Of a DNA stretch of 64,000 bases, positions 46,676-56,746 are shown piece by piece. Position 1 is the stretch's first letter. Every line of letters starts with the position of its first letter. A program made the translations under genes and the position numbers. The notes beneath the pieces were generated by a model. It had not been told where the DNA came from and made no database searches. It saw only the letters and a list, made by a program, of their open reading frames with translations. Source of the DNA: Chitinophagales bacterium (GTDB lineage: Bacteria; Bacteroidota; Bacteroidia; Chitinophagales; UBA10324); the NCBI GenBank assembly GCA_019694975.1, contig JAIBAY010000001.1, positions 62,001 to 126,000 on the forward strand, read 5' to 3'.

Positions 46676-49369
46676 TCACCTGAACAGATGAATATAACCA
46701 TTCAGCGTAGGCAATGCTTTTATATCACCGCCGGCAAACACGTCACAAACATAATAGTAAGTGCCTGCGGCCACCTCCTTGCCTGTTTTCATATCCCTGC
46801 CATCCCAGCCGATAAACGGATCAGTGGTTTGATAAACCAGCGTGCCCCATTGATTAAAGATCTTTATGTCTATTTTCTCAACAAAGCGAATGGGCAGGAA
46901 CGGATGATACAGGTCATTTCTTTCGTCGCCGTTTGGTGTAAAAACATTAGGCAACTCATACACCGGGCAGTTCTCCACACACACTACATTCGACTGCGGG
47001 CCCTCATTGGCATAAGAATCAACAGCTGCCACTGCATAACAACCGGCTATCGCATCCTCCTGTGTATGGATGAAAAAAGTATCACTCAGAGCAGCTAGCA
47101 AGGTCAATGGCTGATCGGCAGTTGGCGCGAAATATACCTTGAATGAGATTACATCATCTGCGCAACTGTTATTCGGGTTAGTCCATGACAATAGGTTGGA
47201 AAAACCGGTTAGTGAGAAATTATCGGTGTTGCATAGATTACTGATGGCAAGCACCGGCGCGCATGGGCCTATCGTATCAACAGGAACATCGCAAACACGC
47301 TGAGAGAGGTTGAGGATAGGGTCAATAAAGCCGGGAGCGGAATAGCTGCCCACACTTTTCACATAATAACATTGCTCAATGCCGTTGGCCAGTGAATCAT
47401 CGGCATAACTCAATGAAGTGCTGACACCAATTGAATCAAAAATGCCCACCGCATTTTTACGATAAACCACGTAATAAGTATTTTGCCAGGGAACCTGCAA
47501 TGTCCAGTCAAGCAAGACAGCATTATCAATACCAGTAGTATTCAGAAAAACGCTGGAAGCAAGTTCCGTTTCTCCTATGAAATTACCATTTGAGTAAAAG
47601 CCGATTTTATAGGTATATGGATTACTGAGCGTGTTCAATCCTGCATCATCATAAGTGGAATCAGTCAGCGTACCAAATGTAGCCGCAGTGAATGAGTCAA
47701 TACGCTGCATTTGTCCGCCCGGCAATCCTGCCGAACGCCAGATAACATATTTGTAGGGCCCGGGATTCTGCAGCGTGTCCAGGTCAAGCGGACTTGGTTT
47801 TGACCATGCGATGTACATCGTACCATTGCTTGCGGAAGTGGACGTTACACTTACATTCGTTATCACCGGCACTTCTTTCAGCAGTTGCGCACATGCTTCT
47901 GCAGAAGGAAGACTCTCCACATTGTTATAGTAGAAGCCGGCAGGTTCAGGTGTTTTATCTGCAAACTCTGCCAGTATCCGGTAACAGTACAACTTACCCC
48001 GGTCTGCACCTTCATCTGTGTACTGATAACCGGGAAGATGTTCTGCGATTTTTATATACCCTTTACCATTCAAACCTACGTCGCAGTTGCCGGCCGTAAA
48101 TGGATTACTGCCTTCCTTTCTCCAAACGGAAAAACCTATGAAACGCGCTGTAGCAGCACAGGAATATGGCTCTTCCCAACTTACAATCACATCATTTCCT
48201 GCCGGTATTGCCTGCACATTTTGCGGTGGCGGTGCAACAACAGTAATAAGCCAGTTTTTCAAATCTACGAGGGGAATCGAATAGCTGTCCTGCGCCTTAA
48301 ATATCACCTGGTAAAATGGCCCTCTGACATGATCGCACGTTGTATTCCATGTAAAATTGCCAACGGCTTCTCCTTCCCCTGAAACCGCGCTGAAAGTGGC
48401 AGGGCTGATGGCCAGTTCATAGGGGCCGCCATTGGAAGTCATGGTAACATGCTGGCCAAAATCCGGATCTGTCGCTGTTACCTCCAGTTCTAACTTACTG
48501 CCTGCAATTACGCAGGTATCAAAAACTTCTTCCACCACCGGTGGATTGTTGTTTGTACAGTTTACAATCACTTCCATGTCGCGCACCATGGTGCCGATAC
48601 AAATGCCCTTTCTGAATTCCCTGATAAGGATTGCGAAGTTGTATATATCGCAGAAAATAGGTGTGCTCCAGACCACTTCACCGGTAGCATGATTAATAGT
48701 GAATGACTGACCTGCCGGTGTTCCGGGAATCTGATCCGGATCAACATAGTTCTGCACGGGAAGGCTTGCACCCTTCCTGGGAACAATAAAATCAAAAGTC
48801 AGGCTGTCGCCATCAGGGTCATATGCATTCGGATTATGAATAAAAGTCTGAAAGGCATTCGCAAAGTCAATCGGCGGATTTAATAAAACAGGTGAGCTGT
48901 TAAATGCATAAAACTGCGGGTCAGGAATCTTCAGCGTGTCTTCGATATAAAATGGTTCGTTTACTGAATTACCGCCATTGATATTGATGATATCGGAAAT
49001 ACGGTTCGGATCTGTCATCGACAACACATAAGCGCCCATTCCCGGATAAGTATGAACACCGGTATATTCATTGTATTTTATGTCGTTGCCTATGTAGACG
49101 CCATTGCCGCCTCCGTTGGTACGTGCCAGTGTATCGCGGGTGCCATCGCCCCAGACAATCTCGAGACTGTCTCTGTCGGCTGCCACAGAACTCTCTTTAG
49201 TATATGTAATGATTGTTGCCTCGTAGGTAAAGCCGGAAAGGTGCCTGTAGACAATTTCTCCGGCGCGGTTATGCGTTGCACTTGCATCTGAAATGAAAAC
49301 CAGACATAGAAGAAATGAAAAGACGGATTTCAGTATACCCCTGCCTGATAAGATGAAATTACTGCCCAT
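46676..49369 (-). CDS. gliding-associated T9SS type B (CHU_C) surface protein with FN3-like domains
   Basis: 897 residues. Signal peptide (FSFLLCLVFISDASA), then THNRAGEIVYRHLSGFTYEATIITYT, the N-terminal motif of PKD/FN3 gliding-type proteins. Middle part has several Ig/FN3-like repeats (VPVITNVSVTSTSASNG...IAWSKP; LDWTLQVPWQNTYYVVYRK; LSWTNPNNSC). The C-terminus is a textbook CHU_C domain (LPNVFTPNGDERNDLYHPF, IKIFNQWGTLVYQT, GWDGRD.KTGKEVAAGTYYYV), the T9SS type B sorting signal. Such proteins are cell-surface components, often adhesins. Transcribed as a single gene; no SprB-type repeats are seen, so it is not the main motility adhesin. Role unknown. Confidence 0.9.
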   Translation of the reverse strand: MGSNFILSGRGILKSVFSFLLCLVFISDASATHNRAGEIVYRHLSGFTYEATIITYTKESSVAADRDSLEIVWGDGTRDTLARTNGGGNGVYIGNDIKYNEYTGVHTYPGMGAYVLSMTDPNRISDIININGGNSVNEPFYIEDTLKIPDPQFYAFNSSPVLLNPPIDFANAFQTFIHNPNAYDPDGDSLTFDFIVPRKGASLPVQNYVDPDQIPGTPAGQSFTINHATGEVVWSTPIFCDIYNFAILIREFRKGICIGTMVRDMEVIVNCTNNNPPVVEEVFDTCVIAGSKLELEVTATDPDFGQHVTMTSNGGPYELAISPATFSAVSGEGEAVGNFTWNTTCDHVRGPFYQVIFKAQDSYSIPLVDLKNWLITVVAPPPQNVQAIPAGNDVIVSWEEPYSCAATARFIGFSVWRKEGSNPFTAGNCDVGLNGKGYIKIAEHLPGYQYTDEGADRGKLYCYRILAEFADKTPEPAGFYYNNVESLPSAEACAQLLKEVPVITNVSVTSTSASNGTMYIAWSKPSPLDLDTLQNPGPYKYVIWRSAGLPGGQMQRIDSFTAATFGTLTDSTYDDAGLNTLSNPYTYKIGFYSNGNFIGETELASSVFLNTTGIDNAVLLDWTLQVPWQNTYYVVYRKNAVGIFDSIGVSTSLSYADDSLANGIEQCYYVKSVGSYSAPGFIDPILNLSQRVCDVPVDTIGPCAPVLAISNLCNTDNFSLTGFSNLLSWTNPNNSCADDVISFKVYFAPTADQPLTLLAALSDTFFIHTQEDAIAGCYAVAAVDSYANEGPQSNVVCVENCPVYELPNVFTPNGDERNDLYHPFLPIRFVEKIDIKIFNQWGTLVYQTTDPFIGWDGRDMKTGKEVAAGTYYYVCDVFAGGDIKALPTLNGYIHLFR

Positions 49370-49544
49370 GAATTTCCGGTGTAGTCTTGCAAATTACAAC
49401 TATTTTAGAAGCTGCATGAAGCGCAAACAGGTTGGAATTAATTACTGGTATATCAGTGACGGCAGACTGTTCAAGGGTGCCATTATAAAACCAAACTGCA
49501 AGAAACCAATATGCATTCCGCTGTCAAACCGGCTTAAATAATAT

Positions 49545-50294
49545 TTACTTGTTTTCAGTAAGGCTTGCCCACAGATACTCGCGGTTGAGGCGTGCAATAT
49601 TCATGGCAGAAATTCCTTTCGGACATTCGGCTTCGCAAGCCAGTGTATTCGTACAGCTTCCGAATCCTTCGAGGTCCATTTGTTTCACCATATTCAGCAC
49701 GCGCTGTCCGCGCTCCGGTTCGCCTTGCGGCAATAAGGCAAGATGTGATACTTTAGCGCCGACAAATAACATGGCTGATGAATTTTTGCAGGCTGCTACA
49801 CATGCTCCGCAACCAATACAGGCGGCCGCTTCAAAGGCAAGATCTGATTTTTCCTTTTCTACCAGGATGGCATTTGCATCAGGTGACTGACCGGTATTGA
49901 CAGAGATAAACCCACCTGCAGCGATGATACGGTCGAAAGCGGAACGGTCGGTTACAAGGTCACGCAGCACAGGAAACCCTTTTGCACGCCACGGCTCTAC
50001 CGTGATGGTATCGCCATCTTTAAAGTGCCGCATGTGCAGCTGACAGGTAGTTGTAGTGCTCATCGGTCCGTGAGGACGGCCATTGATCACCATGCTGCAG
50101 GTTCCGCAAATGCCTTCCCGGCAATCGTGATCGAATGCCACCGGCAACTTTCCTTCATTGATCAGCTGATCATTCAATACATCAAACATTTCGAGGAAAG
50201 AAGCATGCTCATCTACATTGGAAAGCTGATAAGTTTCAAAACCGCCTTTATCATCACGGTTTTTCTGGCGCCAGACTCTGAGGGTTAATTTCAT
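49545..50294 (-). CDS. sdhB: succinate dehydrogenase / fumarate reductase iron-sulfur subunit
   Basis: 249 residues from the ATG at 50294 ([11 protein letters not shown]); an in-frame upstream ATG at 50336 would add 14 poorly conserved residues. Carries electrons from the flavoprotein to the quinone site. The [2Fe-2S] cysteines are Cys58, Cys63, Cys66 and Cys84 ([17 protein letters not shown]...TTC). Later [13 protein letters not shown] and [15 protein letters not shown] supply the [4Fe-4S] and [3Fe-4S] clusters. The last gene of the sdhCAB operon, 72 bp after sdhA. All cluster ligands are present. Confidence 0.97.
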   Translation of the reverse strand: MKLTLRVWRQKNRDDKGGFETYQLSNVDEHASFLEMFDVLNDQLINEGKLPVAFDHDCREGICGTCSMVINGRPHGPMSTTTTCQLHMRHFKDGDTITVEPWRAKGFPVLRDLVTDRSAFDRIIAAGGFISVNTGQSPDANAILVEKEKSDLAFEAAACIGCGACVAACKNSSAMLFVGAKVSHLALLPQGEPERGQRVLNMVKQMDLEGFGSCTNTLACEAECPKGISAMNIARLNREYLWASLTENK

Positions 50295-50366
50295 AGTGGA
50301 TATCGTTGAAAGGTTAATGGCCTGAAGCGCCAGCAATTAAAAAATTTTATGATTGAACAATTACAA

Positions 50367-52283
50367 CTACTTATAACTCCGCTGTGTCGGATGCACCACT
50401 TCGTATTTCAATTCTTCTTTATGCAGTTCGGCCGGCATATCATCCCCTTTAAATTCATATGCACTCACATACATGAATGCATCATCACGGCGCATCGCTT
50501 CGCCTTCAGGCGTCTGGTACTCTGTTCTGAAATGGCCGCCGCAACTCTCCTCCCTGTTCAGCGCATCCTGTACCATGAGTTGACCAAGCTCAATAAAATC
50601 AGCTACGCGACATGCTTTCTCGAGCTCCTGGTTCAATTCGTTTTCCGATCCCGGAACGCGCACATCGCTCCAGAAAGCACTTTTTATTTTGGCGATTTCC
50701 GTGGCCGCCCTCATGAGGCTTTCACGGCTGCGCGCCATGCCGCAGTCGTCCCACATCACTTTTCCCAGTTGCTTATGGAAATAATCTACCGGCTTTGAAC
50801 CCTTGTTATTCACGAAAGCAGAAAGACGTTGCTTAACAGCTGCTTCCGCTTCGGCAAACTCACTGCTGCCCGTATCAATTTTTCCGGATAAAATTTCGCC
50901 GGACAAGTATTCGCCAATCGTATAGGGCAACACAAAGTATCCATCGGCAAGTCCCTGCATCAGCGCAGAAGCGCCTAACCTGTTTGCTCCGTGGTCGGAG
51001 AAATTACATTCGCCGGTTGCATACAAACCCGGAATGGTAGTCATCAGGTTATAATCCACCCAAAGGCCACCCATGGTATAATGCACAGCAGGATAAATCA
51101 TCATCGGCGTAGTGTAGGGATCTTCACCCGTTATTTTTTCATACATCTCAAACAGGTTTCCATACCGCGCACTCACCACTTCCTTGCCAAGTCGTTTTAT
51201 GGCATCTGCAAAATCAAGAAACACTGCCAGGCCAGTTGCGCCAACGCCACGGCCTTCATCACAAACTTCTTTGGCAGCACGTGATGCAATGTCACGCGGA
51301 ACAAGGTTGCCAAATGAAGGATACTTTCTCTCGAGGTAGTAGTCGCGTTCCGCTTCGGGAATATCTGCCGCTTTACGTTTGTCGGCTTTGGCTTTCGGCA
51401 CCCACACTCTGCCATCATTGCGCAATGACTCACTCATAAGCGTGAGCTTCGACTGATAGTCGCCATGCTGCGGCAGGCAGGTAGGATGAATCTGTGTGAA
51501 ACAAGGATTCCCGAAGTAAGCTCCTTTTTTATAAGCACGCCAGATGGCTGTGGTATTACAGCCCATCGCATTGGTGGAAAGGAAGAAAACATTGCCATAA
51601 CCGCCTGTGGCAAGTACCACAGCATGCGCACCATGCCGTTGAATTTCGCCAGTTACCAGGTCGCGCACGATGATGCCTGCAGCTTTCCCGTTTTTTATCA
51701 CCACTTCCAGCATTTCATGACGGGTATACAGCGTGGCATTCTTCAATCCGACCTGTCTTTCCAGGGCCTGGTATGCACCAATGAGCAACTGCTGGCCTGT
51801 TTGGCCACGGGCATAAAAGGTTCGGGATACCTGTACGCCGCCAAATGAGCGGTTATCGAGCAGGCCTCCATATTCACGTGCAAAAGGAACACCTTGTGCC
51901 ACGCACTGATCAATTATAGATACACTTGCTTCAGCCAGCCTGTAGACATTGGCTTCGCGGGCACGGTAATCGCCACCTTTGATCGTATCATAAAAGAGGC
52001 GATAGATACTGTCACCATCATTACGATAGTTTTTCGCTGCGTTAATTCCACCCTGTGCAGCTATGGAATGCGCTCTCCGCGCGCTGTCCTGGAAACAAAA
52101 AGCCTTTACATTGTAACCAAGTTCTGCCAGTGATGCCGCTGCCGATGCACCGGCGAGGCCGGTACCAACCACTATCACATCTAATTTCCGCTTGTTCGCA
52201 GGGCTCACCAGCTTTACGGTTGAGCGGTAATTTGTCCATTTATTTTCCAGCGGACCAGCAGGAATTTTTGCATCTAAAGCCAT
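50367..52283 (-). CDS. sdhA: succinate dehydrogenase / fumarate reductase flavoprotein subunit
   Basis: 638 residues, standard for the Bacteroidota/epsilon-type (type B) enzyme. Oxidises succinate to fumarate with covalent FAD in the TCA cycle. The Rossmann motif [12 protein letters not shown] (Gly40, Gly42, Gly45) and [12 protein letters not shown], whose His72 would bind FAD covalently, are visible, as are the family residues around [10 protein letters not shown] and the [17 protein letters not shown] and CFTQIHPTC segments. The C-terminus ([22 protein letters not shown]) is intact. Middle gene of sdhCAB; the stop of sdhC is 10 bp upstream of its start. Confidence 0.98.
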   Translation of the reverse strand: MALDAKIPAGPLENKWTNYRSTVKLVSPANKRKLDVIVVGTGLAGASAAASLAELGYNVKAFCFQDSARRAHSIAAQGGINAAKNYRNDGDSIYRLFYDTIKGGDYRAREANVYRLAEASVSIIDQCVAQGVPFAREYGGLLDNRSFGGVQVSRTFYARGQTGQQLLIGAYQALERQVGLKNATLYTRHEMLEVVIKNGKAAGIIVRDLVTGEIQRHGAHAVVLATGGYGNVFFLSTNAMGCNTTAIWRAYKKGAYFGNPCFTQIHPTCLPQHGDYQSKLTLMSESLRNDGRVWVPKAKADKRKAADIPEAERDYYLERKYPSFGNLVPRDIASRAAKEVCDEGRGVGATGLAVFLDFADAIKRLGKEVVSARYGNLFEMYEKITGEDPYTTPMMIYPAVHYTMGGLWVDYNLMTTIPGLYATGECNFSDHGANRLGASALMQGLADGYFVLPYTIGEYLSGEILSGKIDTGSSEFAEAEAAVKQRLSAFVNNKGSKPVDYFHKQLGKVMWDDCGMARSRESLMRAATEIAKIKSAFWSDVRVPGSENELNQELEKACRVADFIELGQLMVQDALNREESCGGHFRTEYQTPEGEAMRRDDAFMYVSAYEFKGDDMPAELHKEELKYEVVHPTQRSYK

Positions 52284-52293
52284 TGCGGACGAA

Positions 52294-52980
52294 TCATTTT
52301 AAAAGTTGAACCAAATACCAGTAAACAGGTAAAAACATGAATCCACCGGTGATGACAACGGTGTAAATTTTTCCAAGGCCTTCAATGGCAGGCGTGTACT
52401 TGGAATGCATCAGGCCTAAAGAGCGGAATGCACTTTGGAATCCATGCCACAAATGATACCCTAATCCAAACATGGCAATGAAGTACAGCAATGCATAAGG
52501 AAACTGTCCGAATGCGCCTACTGTTTCCCTGAAGAGGTTTACATTACCATTGGCATCCACGCCGAAATCTTCATCTCCGAATTTCAGTTCGTAAAAAAAA
52601 TCCTTAAGATGAATCACCAGGAATATCAGGATGACAACACCGAGCACTCCCATATTGCGTGCATACCACTTGCTGTTGGAAGAACCGGCTGAAACGGCAT
52701 ACTTCACGGGTCTTGACTGCCTGTTCTGATAGGTAATGAAAGCTGCCTGCACGATGTGGATGATGAATCCCGCGAACAACACATACTCCATAACCTTAAT
52801 CAGGATGTTCGTTTCCATAAAATGTGTGAAGGCATTAAAGGTGAGCCCGTTGTCAGGCACCAGTGTAAGCAGGTTACCGCCGAGATGTACAATGAGGAAG
52901 GAGCAAAGAAACAAGCCTGTAAGTGACATCACAAATTTTCTTTCAAGGGTAGATGTGAACATTGCAGTAACCCAGCTCAT
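52294..52980 (-). CDS. sdhC: succinate dehydrogenase cytochrome b subunit
   Basis: 228 residues from the ATG at 52980 ([22 protein letters not shown]). The frame reaches back to 53058, but the additional 26 residues are unlike the family. About five membrane helices with conserved histidines (FLIVHLGGN near residue 40; a second in FIIHIVQAA; further ones in [14 protein letters not shown] and [15 protein letters not shown]) bind two b hemes, typical of the single-subunit type B (b558) anchor. It takes electrons to menaquinone in the inner membrane. First gene of sdhCAB. Confidence 0.95.
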   Translation of the reverse strand: MSWVTAMFTSTLERKFVMSLTGLFLCSFLIVHLGGNLLTLVPDNGLTFNAFTHFMETNILIKVMEYVLFAGFIIHIVQAAFITYQNRQSRPVKYAVSAGSSNSKWYARNMGVLGVVILIFLVIHLKDFFYELKFGDEDFGVDANGNVNLFRETVGAFGQFPYALLYFIAMFGLGYHLWHGFQSAFRSLGLMHSKYTPAIEGLGKIYTVVITGGFMFLPVYWYLVQLLK

Positions 52981-53060
52981 GGTCGGTAATTGTTTTTGTA
53001 GTGAAAGGTATGTTGAGAAAACTTGCGATATGCATAGATCCGCAATTGCTCCCGGCAATG

Positions 53061-53068
53061 CAAAACTA
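53061..53068 (-). promoter_or_regulatory. candidate -7 box (TAGTTTTG) for the sdhCAB operon
   Basis: On the minus strand TAGTTTTG fits TAnnTTTG exactly, 80 nt upstream of the sdhC start. No -33 element is evident. Confidence 0.4.
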
Positions 53069-53284
53069 AATCACGGATGCTAATGTAGTGAATGGAAATG
53101 AAAGAAATTATGCGGCTGTCTGCGCATTTTGATGCAGTAATGGATGAAGCATCCGGCTACCATCAGCTGCAGGATGCAGGCAGTTATTTAATAATGAGCT
53201 GTCCTTATTACCATTAATTTTTTGCAAATTTGTCACCGTTCGTGCGAATGTACTTCTATTTTTACGCAAAAGAAATTATCACCT

Positions 53285-53875
53285 ATGCAACGCCTTTACT
53301 TCATATTCTTCTTAACAGCAGCATTGTTTCTGCAACATGACCTTTTCGCTCAAGATGAAAAGAAAAGTGAATTCTCTTTACAGGGAGGATTAAACTGGAA
53401 CAATCCTATTGTGAAGGAAGATGAGTTCATCACCGACAGCAAGACCGGCTACCAGTTTGGCATCTCTTACATGAGAGGCAAGCATTTTTGGTGGCAGACA
53501 GGCTTGCACTATTATCATTTGGCTTCCTCTTTTGTTCCCGTCAGCGGATCAGTCATCGGAGATATTTCGTACTCAGAAATCAAGATTCCGCTATTGGCGG
53601 GACTCAGCCTGCTTCCCACCACCAACAATGTTTTCAACATCCGTGCATTTGCTGGTGCGTTACCGGGTTTTGTGGTTGGAAAAAAAGTGGATGAGAAACT
53701 CGGTATTGCGGAAGACGAACTATCCGGATTTCATGTTGACCCAACCATAGGATTGGATGTTGATGTGTTGATTGTAAGCGCCAGGCTCGGTTATGCCTAT
53801 GGCATCAGCAGCATATTGAAGGATTATAAATCAAACCCGTCCTATGTTTACCTCTACCTGGGAATCGGGTTCTGA
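53285..53875 (+). CDS. outer-membrane beta-barrel protein (PorT/Omp_b-brl-like)
   Basis: 196 residues from the ATG at 53285, directly followed by the signal peptide (RLYFIFFLTAALFLQHDLFAQ); an in-frame ATG at 53222 would add 21 residues. Alternating strands such as FSLQGGLNWNN, KHFWWQTGLHYYHLASSF, SEIKIPLLAGLSLL, FNIRAFAGALPGFVVGK and LGYAYGISSI, ending in VYLYLGIGF with a terminal aromatic, indicate an eight-stranded outer-membrane barrel of the beta-barrel type 2/PorT family. Function unknown; the C-terminal Phe is the expected BAM signal. Confidence 0.8.
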   Translation: MQRLYFIFFLTAALFLQHDLFAQDEKKSEFSLQGGLNWNNPIVKEDEFITDSKTGYQFGISYMRGKHFWWQTGLHYYHLASSFVPVSGSVIGDISYSEIKIPLLAGLSLLPTTNNVFNIRAFAGALPGFVVGKKVDEKLGIAEDELSGFHVDPTIGLDVDVLIVSARLGYAYGISSILKDYKSNPSYVYLYLGIGF

Positions 53876-54069
53876 TGATGCGGAAAGAGTAACTGCATTT
53901 TCATTTATATAAAATACATTCGCGAATCTTCTGCGCATGCCGCAGAAGTCCTTATCATAAACAGTATGATATGAATGGATCACTGCAATAATAAATGCAG
54001 GATCATCCAGTGGTGTTCAGCTATCTCCGTCATGGCTGGTATTTATGATTCTTTGTTTAATTTCACTTG

Positions 54070-54360
54070 ATGAAGCGCCAGAATGACCAGCCGATAAAAG
54101 AAGTGATTGCGGAATTGTTGCAGACTTATCATCTCAAAGAAAAAATGAATGAGGTAAAGCTGCTGCAGCACTGGGAATCGCTGTTTGGCAAAACCATTTC
54201 GAAATACACTGAGAAAATGTTTGTCAGTAATAAAAAACTGTATCTCACCATCAATTCCGCACCGCTGCGCCAGGAACTGATGTACAACCGCCAGGTGATG
54301 ATGGAACGAATCAATGAAGCCATTGAAAAGGATTTTATTCGGGAAGTGGTGTTGAGATAA
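54070..54360 (+). CDS. DUF721 (DciA-like) protein
   Basis: 96 residues from the ATG at 54070; a TTG at 54067 directly in front gives the same protein plus one residue. Matches the short bacterial DUF721 pattern: an N-terminal PIKEVIAELLQTYHLKEKM, then W.S.FG.TI.KYT.KMFVSNKKLYLTINSAPLRQELMYNR...I. The family contains DciA, a loader of the replicative helicase in many bacteria, but Bacteroidota members are short and their role is unproven. Cytoplasmic. A second gene on the same strand starts about 24 bp beyond its stop. Confidence 0.85.
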   Translation: MKRQNDQPIKEVIAELLQTYHLKEKMNEVKLLQHWESLFGKTISKYTEKMFVSNKKLYLTINSAPLRQELMYNRQVMMERINEAIEKDFIREVVLR

Positions 54361-54383
54361 AACAATAACCAATATTGACCGGC

Positions 54384-54827
54384 ATGCTGTCGCCAGCAAA
54401 TTATACAAAGATCCTTCCTGCTTTAATGCTGCTGCTTGTGTGCGCATGCAATCAACGGCCAGAACGATTTATAACGGCACCGGCACTTGACACACTGAGC
54501 AGCCGACATACAATAATGAATGAAAAAAAGCTGCAACAACTCACGCAGTTCGGCGTCGATCAAAAAAGCGGCATCAGCCTCGACTTTTTCTTCACCACCA
54601 ATGATTCAGCAAAAGCACAAAGTCTGTCGGATGAACTTTCAGCATTGCAGTATCACATGAATACCGTACATGCTTCTTCCGGCAACGTGCATTTATTTGT
54701 GGCATCAGGCAGCAGCTCGCGCATGGTGATGAACCTGCAGTCGGTTAATGCATGGACAGATTCAATGTGCCATGCAGGCTACAGGCATGATTGCAGCTTC
54801 AGCGGATGGAATCCGGTTACCGAATAA
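54384..54827 (+). CDS. RraB-domain lipoprotein
   Basis: 147 residues from the ATG at 54384. Signal peptide ending in a lipobox-like LLVCAC-N, so a lipoprotein is likely. The rest resembles the RraB (ribonuclease E inhibitor) family: SGISLDFFFTTNDSAKAQSLSDELSALQ near the middle and MCHAGYRHDCSFSGWNP at the end, like the Tyr/Asp/Gly-Trp tail of RraB. RraB itself is cytoplasmic, so a secreted version would have a different job; I do not claim RNase E inhibition. It lies in the same transcript as the DUF721 gene. Its stop abuts the stop of the convergent symporter gene with no spacing at all. Confidence 0.6.
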   Translation: MLSPANYTKILPALMLLLVCACNQRPERFITAPALDTLSSRHTIMNEKKLQQLTQFGVDQKSGISLDFFFTTNDSAKAQSLSDELSALQYHMNTVHASSGNVHLFVASGSSSRMVMNLQSVNAWTDSMCHAGYRHDCSFSGWNPVTE

Positions 54828-56534
54828 CTACCGTGAAGCACTTGTGCTTCCCCGGAAGTAACCTGATTGCTGCAACAGCCACGATAATAGCATGACTGCC
54901 ACGCAGCCAATCATATTAAGCCATAGAAAAGCTACCAGGTCGGCTGCATACATGCCGATTACCAATATTTCAGTAATAATCGCTGCAATGAAAACCGCAG
55001 AACCGGTGACCTTTTTCAGAAAGAAAGCAATCAGGAATATGCCCAGAATATTTCCATAAAAAAGCGAACCCAGCACATTCACTGCTTCAATCAAACTGCC
55101 GAGCTGATTAGCCAGCTGCGCCACACCAATCGCAAAAATTCCCCATCCCAGCGTGGCCCACATTGAAACCCTGACATAATGCAGTTGTGAAGCTTTGTTG
55201 TTGATGTTTCTCCGGTAGATATCGATCACCGTGGTAGTAGCCAGTGAATTCAGTTCCGCTGCAGTAGAGTTCCAGGAAGCACAAAACACTACAGCAATCA
55301 GGAGACCAACCAGGCCCTTTGGCAGATAGGTAAGCACAAAGGTTAAAAAGATGTAGTTGGTATCATTGGTATCGGCTGCAGGATCCGCTTGCTTGATCAA
55401 GGCAACGGCTTCACTTCGAATCGCCTTGCCTTCCTTATCCAGTGCTTGCAGGCTTTCCTGAACCGCGGCAGTCTGTGCATCATTATCCTCCTTTAAACCA
55501 TCTAACAGTTGAAAAGCATATTGCTGTTTCAATAAACTAATGGAATCATATTGATGATTAACCATGCGAAATGAATCGGCCATTTCAGAGTTCATCACTT
55601 TCGTTACCTGCCTGGTATTGAAAAAAACAGGAGCTGGCTGAAACTGGTAGAAAGCAAACACAAGAGCGCCAATAAGCAGAATAAGGAACTGCATGGGTAT
55701 TTTCAGCAAACCGTTCATCAGCAATCCCAGCCGGCTTTCACCGATGGATTTGCCAGCCAGGTAGCGGCCTACCTGCGACTGATCGGTGCCAAAGTAGGCG
55801 AGAGCAAGAAAAAATCCACCAATCAGCCCGCTCCAGATGTTATACCGGTCGTTCCAGCTGAATTGCGTGGTTATTACGTTGGCCTTGCCCATCTTACCGG
55901 CAACCTGCAAGGCATCTGTAATACCCACGCCATCAGGCAACAATCTTACCACCATCACTGCGGCCAAAAACATACCGGCAAAAATCACCATCAGCTGCTG
56001 CACCTGCGTAACGGAGACAGCCCTCGTGCCGCCAAGCATGGTGTAGGTGATTACCAATCCCCCCATAAAAATGTTAGTCCAGTAGATGTTCCAGCCCAAC
56101 AGTGAAGAAAGCACGATGGAAGGTGCGTATATGGTGAGCCCGGCGGCAAGTCCCCGTTGTGTGAGAAACAGCGAGGCGGTGAGGGTGCGTGTCTTCAGAT
56201 CAAACCGTTGCTCGAGGAATTCATAAGCGGTAAAGATTTTCAACCGGTGATAGATGGGAAGAAAGAATACGCAGAGGAATATCATTGCCAATGGAAGGCC
56301 AAAATAAAACTCCACGAAACGCATTCCATCGGTGTAAGCTTGTCCCGGCGCCGACAAAAAAGTAATCGCACTTGCCTGCGTTGCCATCACCGAGAAACCA
56401 ACCTGGTACCACTTCAGGGAACGGTTTCCGAGGAGATAGCTGTGCAGGTTTTCATGCCGCCTGCTCCGGTAGATGCCATAGAGCAGAATCAACGATAACG
56501 TGCCACACAAAACAATCCAGTCGGGTGTGCTCAT
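54828..56534 (-). CDS. sodium:solute symporter (SSS family)
   Basis: 568 residues from the ATG at 56534 (MSTPDWIVLCGTL). Thirteen-plus hydrophobic segments, with family motifs GNRSLKWYQVGFSVMATQASAITFLSAPGQ (Na+ site region), FYLGLPL-like EFYFGLPLAM, GGTRAVSVTQVQQL, and CASWNSTAAELNSLATTTVIDIYRR. It couples uptake of an unknown solute to Na+. About residues 300-400 hold a hydrophilic insert (SLLKQQYAFQLLDGLKEDN...), helical and charged, between membrane segments, longer than in standard SSS proteins. The 41-residue protein encoded just upstream overlaps its start (ATGA) and should be co-translated with it. Confidence 0.93.
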   Translation of the reverse strand: MSTPDWIVLCGTLSLILLYGIYRSRRHENLHSYLLGNRSLKWYQVGFSVMATQASAITFLSAPGQAYTDGMRFVEFYFGLPLAMIFLCVFFLPIYHRLKIFTAYEFLEQRFDLKTRTLTASLFLTQRGLAAGLTIYAPSIVLSSLLGWNIYWTNIFMGGLVITYTMLGGTRAVSVTQVQQLMVIFAGMFLAAVMVVRLLPDGVGITDALQVAGKMGKANVITTQFSWNDRYNIWSGLIGGFFLALAYFGTDQSQVGRYLAGKSIGESRLGLLMNGLLKIPMQFLILLIGALVFAFYQFQPAPVFFNTRQVTKVMNSEMADSFRMVNHQYDSISLLKQQYAFQLLDGLKEDNDAQTAAVQESLQALDKEGKAIRSEAVALIKQADPAADTNDTNYIFLTFVLTYLPKGLVGLLIAVVFCASWNSTAAELNSLATTTVIDIYRRNINNKASQLHYVRVSMWATLGWGIFAIGVAQLANQLGSLIEAVNVLGSLFYGNILGIFLIAFFLKKVTGSAVFIAAIITEILVIGMYAADLVAFLWLNMIGCVAVMLLSWLLQQSGYFRGSTSASR

Positions 56535-56656
56535 GAGAAGTACACGGTGAATAAATAAAAAGCAATGATGAGCAGCAGCAGCCATCCTGCCACGAAAGCA
56601 TAGAATTGCTTCCAGTTACGGAAAAATGGCGGTAACCTGTTTCCTTTTCCCGACAT
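56531..56656 (-). CDS. 41-residue single-span membrane protein, symporter companion
   Basis: Too short for routine ORF calls. ATG (complement of 56654-56656) encodes MSGKGNRLPPFFRNWKQFYA followed by a hydrophobic helix (FVAGWLLLLIIAFYLFTVYFS). Its TGA overlaps the ATG of the sodium:solute symporter by ATGA, which implies coupled translation. The basic N-terminus and single helix match the small accessory proteins that often precede SSS symporters. The residue pattern NWKQFY.fv.gw.lll...FY.ft.yF is one I associate with such Bacteroidota proteins, recalled and not searched. Likely an inner-membrane helper for the transporter's folding or activity. Confidence 0.7.
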   Translation of the reverse strand: MSGKGNRLPPFFRNWKQFYAFVAGWLLLLIIAFYLFTVYFS

Positions 56657-56746
56657 GTTGATTGATGTTTGAAAGTTCAATATCCCGCTGTGACAGGCAT
56701 TTCACGGGTGCTTTTCGACAACCAGCTGCGATGTACAGACAAACAC

